The notes under the pieces were generated by a model. It was given only the letters and a program-made list of their open reading frames with translations, did not search any database and had not been told where the DNA came from. Of a DNA stretch of 64,000 bases, positions 61,713-64,000 are shown one piece after another (position 1 is the first letter of the stretch; each line of letters opens with the position of its first letter). Made by a program: the position numbers and the translations under genes. Origin of the DNA: Puerhibacterium puerhi (GTDB taxonomy: Bacteria; Actinomycetota; Actinomycetes; Actinomycetales; Cellulomonadaceae); contig NZ_WUWN01000002.1 in assembly GCF_009846865.1 (NCBI RefSeq), positions 124,001 to 188,000 of the forward strand. Direction: 5' to 3'.

Positions 61713-62531
61713 ATGACGACCACCCCCGCCGAGCACCGCTCCGCCTCCGCAGAGCCCACCCCGTCCGCCGACGCCGCGCGCCGCGTCCTGGTCACCGGGG
61801 CCTCCTCCGGCATCGGCGCCGCCACCGCCCGGCGCCTGGCCGCCGAGGGCTGGCGCGTCGTCGTCGCCGCGCGCCGCGCGGACCGGCTCGAGGCGCTCGC
61901 GGCCGAGACCGGCGCGGAGGCGTACCCGCTCGACGTCACGGACGACGACGCCGTCGCCGCGCTCGCCGGGCACCTGCGCGCGACCGGGGGCCTGGACGCC
62001 GTCGTGAACAACGCCGGCGGAGCGCTCGGGCTGGACAAGGTCGAGGACGCCGACCTCGACGGCTGGCGGCAGATGTACGAGCTCAACGTGCTCGGCACGC
62101 TGCGCGTGACGAAGGCGCTGCTGCCGCTGCTGCGCGAGTCGGCGCAGCGCACCGGCGGCTCCGACGTCGTCGTCGTGACCTCTACGGCGGCGCACGACGC
62201 CTACGAGGGCGGCGCCGGGTACACGGCCGCCAAGCACGCCGAGCGGATGCTCGCCACGACCCTGCGCTGGGAGATCGCCGGCGAGCCGCTGCGCGTGGTG
62301 CAGATCGCGCCAGGCGCTGTGGCCACCGAGGAGTTCTCCCTGGTGCGGTTCGAGGGCGACGCCGAGCGCGCCGCCGCCGTCTACGAGGGGTACACGCCGC
62401 TGGTGGCCGACGACATCGCCGACGCCATCGCCTGGACGCTGACCCGCCCGGCGCACGTGAACGTCGACCTGCTCGTGGTGCGTCCGCGCGCGCAGGCGAA
62501 CAACGTCAAGACGGTCCGCACGGGCGTCTGA
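61713..62531 (+). CDS. Short-chain dehydrogenase/reductase
   Basis: 272 residues. TGASSGIGAATARRLAAEGW cofactor loop, NNAGGALG, catalytic Ser in TSTAAHDAYEGG and Y-x-x-x-K in GYTAAKHAE. Resembles YdfG-type serine/3-hydroxyacid dehydrogenases. ATG 61713. Single gene ending next to palindrome C. Divergent from the methyltransferase gene. Confidence 0.88.
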   Translation: MTTTPAEHRSASAEPTPSADAARRVLVTGASSGIGAATARRLAAEGWRVVVAARRADRLEALAAETGAEAYPLDVTDDDAVAALAGHLRATGGLDAVVNNAGGALGLDKVEDADLDGWRQMYELNVLGTLRVTKALLPLLRESAQRTGGSDVVVVTSTAAHDAYEGGAGYTAAKHAERMLATTLRWEIAGEPLRVVQIAPGAVATEEFSLVRFEGDAERAAAVYEGYTPLVADDIADAIAWTLTRPAHVNVDLLVVRPRAQANNVKTVRTGV

Positions 62532-62555
62532 CCCGGCGCCCGCCCCCGCTGGGCG

Positions 62556-62615
62556 CCGAGACTTGAGTTGTGGTCGCCTCCGAGGCCTCGGAGGTGACCA
62601 CAACTCAAGTCTCGG
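62556..62615. repeat. Long palindrome, copy C (30-bp arms, no loop)
   Basis: 62556-62585 and 62586-62615 are reverse complements with one mismatch. The core is GAGTTGTGGTCGCCTCCGAGG. It lies between the convergent SDR and DUF559-type genes, 18 bases after the latter's stop. Almost identical to copy D at 63617. Confidence 0.88.
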
Positions 62616-62632
62616 TGCGTCGGAGTTGGCGC

Positions 62633-63559
62633 TCAGGAGCGCGAGCGGACCGCGCGCCGCAGCATGGCGACGAGCGCGTCGGGGTCGCGCAGGTGCGCGC
62701 CCACGACCACGACCACGAGCCAGCCGAGGTCCCGGAGCTGCTCGCGCTTGGCGACGTCGCGCATCCACGTCTCGCGGTCGGTGCGGTGCACGTCGCCGTC
62801 GTACTCGATCGCGATCTTGAGCGCGGGCAGGGCCAGGTCCGGCATGGCCACGAAGCCGCCGCGGTCGTCGTAGATCTTGGCATTGACGAGCGGGCACGGC
62901 AGCCCCGCCCGGACCATGTGCAGCCGGACCCAGGACTCCGGTGACGAGTCGGTGCCGGGCCGGACCAGCTCGACGGCATCGCGGGCGCGGCGGATCCCGC
63001 GAGTGCCCGGTGGCGCGGCACTGACCTCCCCACGCAGGGCGACGACGGTGGTCACCGGCGACTTGCGTCGCGTCATCGCATCGCCGAGCACCACCAGCTC
63101 GTCGGCCGTCAGCGACCCCGCCAGCTGCAGCCACGTACGCTCGGGCGCGACCGCGGGCAGCCCTGCGGCGGTGACCGTCGGCAGGGGGCGTCCTCGATAT
63201 CGGCGCCCGTCGGACGCGTGGGTGTGCGTCACGACGCCGCGGCGCTGCGGGGCGACGTCGCCCTCCAGCACGGTGATGTGCACCCGCTCGTCGCCGGACA
63301 GCCGCCGCGGGATCTCGACGCGCACGAGCCGCAGCGCGCTGACGTAGCTGACCACGGCCGACGGCGGACTCGCTGCGAGCACGGCGCGGCAGCGCTCGAC
63401 GTGGTCGTCGGCGAGCACCGTCGGCATGCGCGCCCCGCGCGTCGGGCGCGCGAGGTCCGCCGACCGCAGGCGGCCACGGCTCAGACCGGCACGGCGAGCC
63501 TCGTGCACGGTGAAGGCTCGGCCGGCGAGAGCGCGAGGCAGCGGTGCGGGTCGCGACAT
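62633..63559 (-). CDS. AbiEi-like wHTH plus DUF559 (Vsr-fold) endonuclease-domain protein
   Basis: 308 residues. The N-terminal 80 (FTVHEARRAGLSRGRLRSADL) resemble the winged-helix AbiEi antitoxin-type domain. The C-terminal 100 form a DUF559/Vsr-like nuclease domain: PDLALPALKIAIEYDGDVHR supplies Asp, Glu and Asp-His of a PD-(D/E)XK-like site, then WMRDVAKREQLRDLGWLVV. Such proteins are numerous in actinobacteria with unclear roles. ATG 63559 starts 58 bases downstream of palindrome D, and the gene ends beside palindrome C, so the element is bracketed. Confidence 0.82.
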   Translation of the reverse strand: MSRPAPLPRALAGRAFTVHEARRAGLSRGRLRSADLARPTRGARMPTVLADDHVERCRAVLAASPPSAVVSYVSALRLVRVEIPRRLSGDERVHITVLEGDVAPQRRGVVTHTHASDGRRYRGRPLPTVTAAGLPAVAPERTWLQLAGSLTADELVVLGDAMTRRKSPVTTVVALRGEVSAAPPGTRGIRRARDAVELVRPGTDSSPESWVRLHMVRAGLPCPLVNAKIYDDRGGFVAMPDLALPALKIAIEYDGDVHRTDRETWMRDVAKREQLRDLGWLVVVVVGAHLRDPDALVAMLRRAVRSRS

Positions 63560-63616
63560 GCGCCACAGCGTGCTCCGGGAGACCGCGCGCCCGCCGGCGC
63601 CGTCCACAGCCCCGTG

Positions 63617-63676
63617 CCGAGACTCGAGTTGTGGTTGCCTCCGAGGCCTCGGAGGCAACCACAACTCAAGTCTCGG
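63617..63676. repeat. Long palindrome, copy D (30-bp arms, no loop)
   Basis: 63617-63646 and 63647-63676 are reverse complements with one mismatch (CTCGAG against CTCAAG). Core GAGTTGTGGTTGCCTCCGAGG. It lies in the 5' region of the DUF559-type gene and not between convergent ends, so a pure terminator role fits less well than for A-C. Confidence 0.88.
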
Positions 63677-63751
63677 CGTGAACCGGCGGTCGGGAGCGCG
63701 GAGGGCGGAGAGGCGGGGCAGGGCGAGGCGGAGTTGCGCCCCTGGCTACCA

Positions 63752-64000
63752 TGGAGGCACAGGCGTCGACCCGGCCATCACCGGCGAGCCTCCGGAAGAA
63801 CGGCGGCCCCGCGACCAGCGGGTCCGCTCAGTAGAACCGGACGGGTAGGCCCGTCACAGCCGTGAACGAGCGGTCGGCCCGCTCGTCGCCGCACGACGCG
63901 CGTCCCCCGCGCAGGCCGTGCGGCGGCGGAGGGCCGGCAAGCGGGGTGGTACCGCGGCACCGCACCGGGCGCGCAGCGCACGGGCGACGTCGTCCTCGCA
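63752..64000 (+). ncRNA. T-box leader with isoleucine specifier (probably of ileS)
   Basis: The T-box signature GGGTGGTACCGCGG is at 63944-63957, with the TGGT that pairs to uncharged tRNA ends at 63947-63950. Upstream, stem I shows the GGAAGAAC-type region (63793-63800) and a candidate specifier ATC (63777-63779, Ile). The end GACGTCGTCCTCGCA fits the translational T-boxes of actinobacterial ileS leaders, in which tRNA-Ile binding frees the ribosome binding site. The gene itself is beyond the right edge, so ileS is inferred. The 3' end of the leader is cut by the window. Confidence 0.88.

Noticed and set aside
60750-63662. Very long minus-strand frame covering the SDR and DUF559 regions
   Set aside because: Only its last 281 codons match a methyltransferase; the rest is the shadow of genes on other frames and has Arg/Ala-rich nonsense composition.

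Overview
The window is about 64 kb of very G+C-rich DNA (near 73% in most genes) with many GTG starts and ATGA/GTGA stop-start overlaps. Together with coenzyme F420 genes, an actinobacterial-type gas vesicle cluster, an ECF41 sigma factor and an ileS-type T-box leader, this points to a chromosomal segment of an actinobacterium, probably a Micrococcales member close to Cellulomonas or Promicromonospora. No rRNA, tRNA, CRISPR array, insertion sequence or prophage is visible.

Layout. 1-742: start of valS, leaving the window on the left. 974-6719: oligopeptide-type ABC importer operon preceded by a tiny cysteine-rich leader ORF whose stop codon lies in the ribosome binding site of the first permease gene. 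6744-8658: divergent ECF41 sigma factor and NmrA-like oxidoreductase with one ECF41-type promoter in each direction; the block is bounded by two long palindromes. 8687-15598: lipoate ligase-like protein, a hypothetical gene, then rsbQ-rsbP-like stress genes fused by overlaps to an F420-dependent oxidoreductase and an F420 glutamate ligase, then a VIT-family metal transporter. 15599-19954: a compositionally different, defence-like island with a PD-(D/E)XK protein, a MazG-like pyrophosphohydrolase and a GIY-YIG/DUF2075 helicase-like protein. 20026-28385: TRAP transporter and uronate catabolism (kduI, IclR regulator, two KduD-like dehydrogenases, two further dehydrogenases). 28382-31391: small mixed genes including cutA.

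31450-37642: a tightly overlapping minus-strand operon (Lrp-type regulator, deacetylase, MFS transporter, SDR, ketopantoate-reductase-like, M20 peptidase) divergent from a P1-family peptidase. 38926-45909: a pRiA4b ORF-3-like protein, then a FadR-type regulator, a 29-bp perfect operator palindrome laid over a promoter, a sugar ABC importer and a mannonate-dehydratase-like enzyme. 46024-54413: a complete gas vesicle cluster (gvpY-Z-A-F-G-O-J-S-K-L, minus strand) ending in a translationally coupled glutathionyl-hydroquinone-reductase-like gene. 54567-62531: DNA glycosylase, secreted protein, acetyltransferase, Ddn-like protein, an iron-siderophore/F420-0-type ABC importer, methyltransferase and SDR. 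62556-63676: a DUF559-type nuclease gene bracketed by two near-identical 60-bp palindromes. 63752-64000: a T-box leader with an isoleucine specifier, presumably reading into ileS beyond the right edge.

How the parts fit. Two separate loci (20-28 kb and 40-46 kb) import and degrade uronic acids or their unsaturated derivatives, consistent with a plant-polysaccharide degrader. F420 use recurs (LLM oxidoreductase, CofE, Ddn-like protein, possible F420-0 importer). The most unusual material is the leader ORF, the paired ECF41 promoters, the dispersed palindromes around the DUF559 gene, the defence-like island, and the domain fusions and disordered tails in the gas vesicle proteins.
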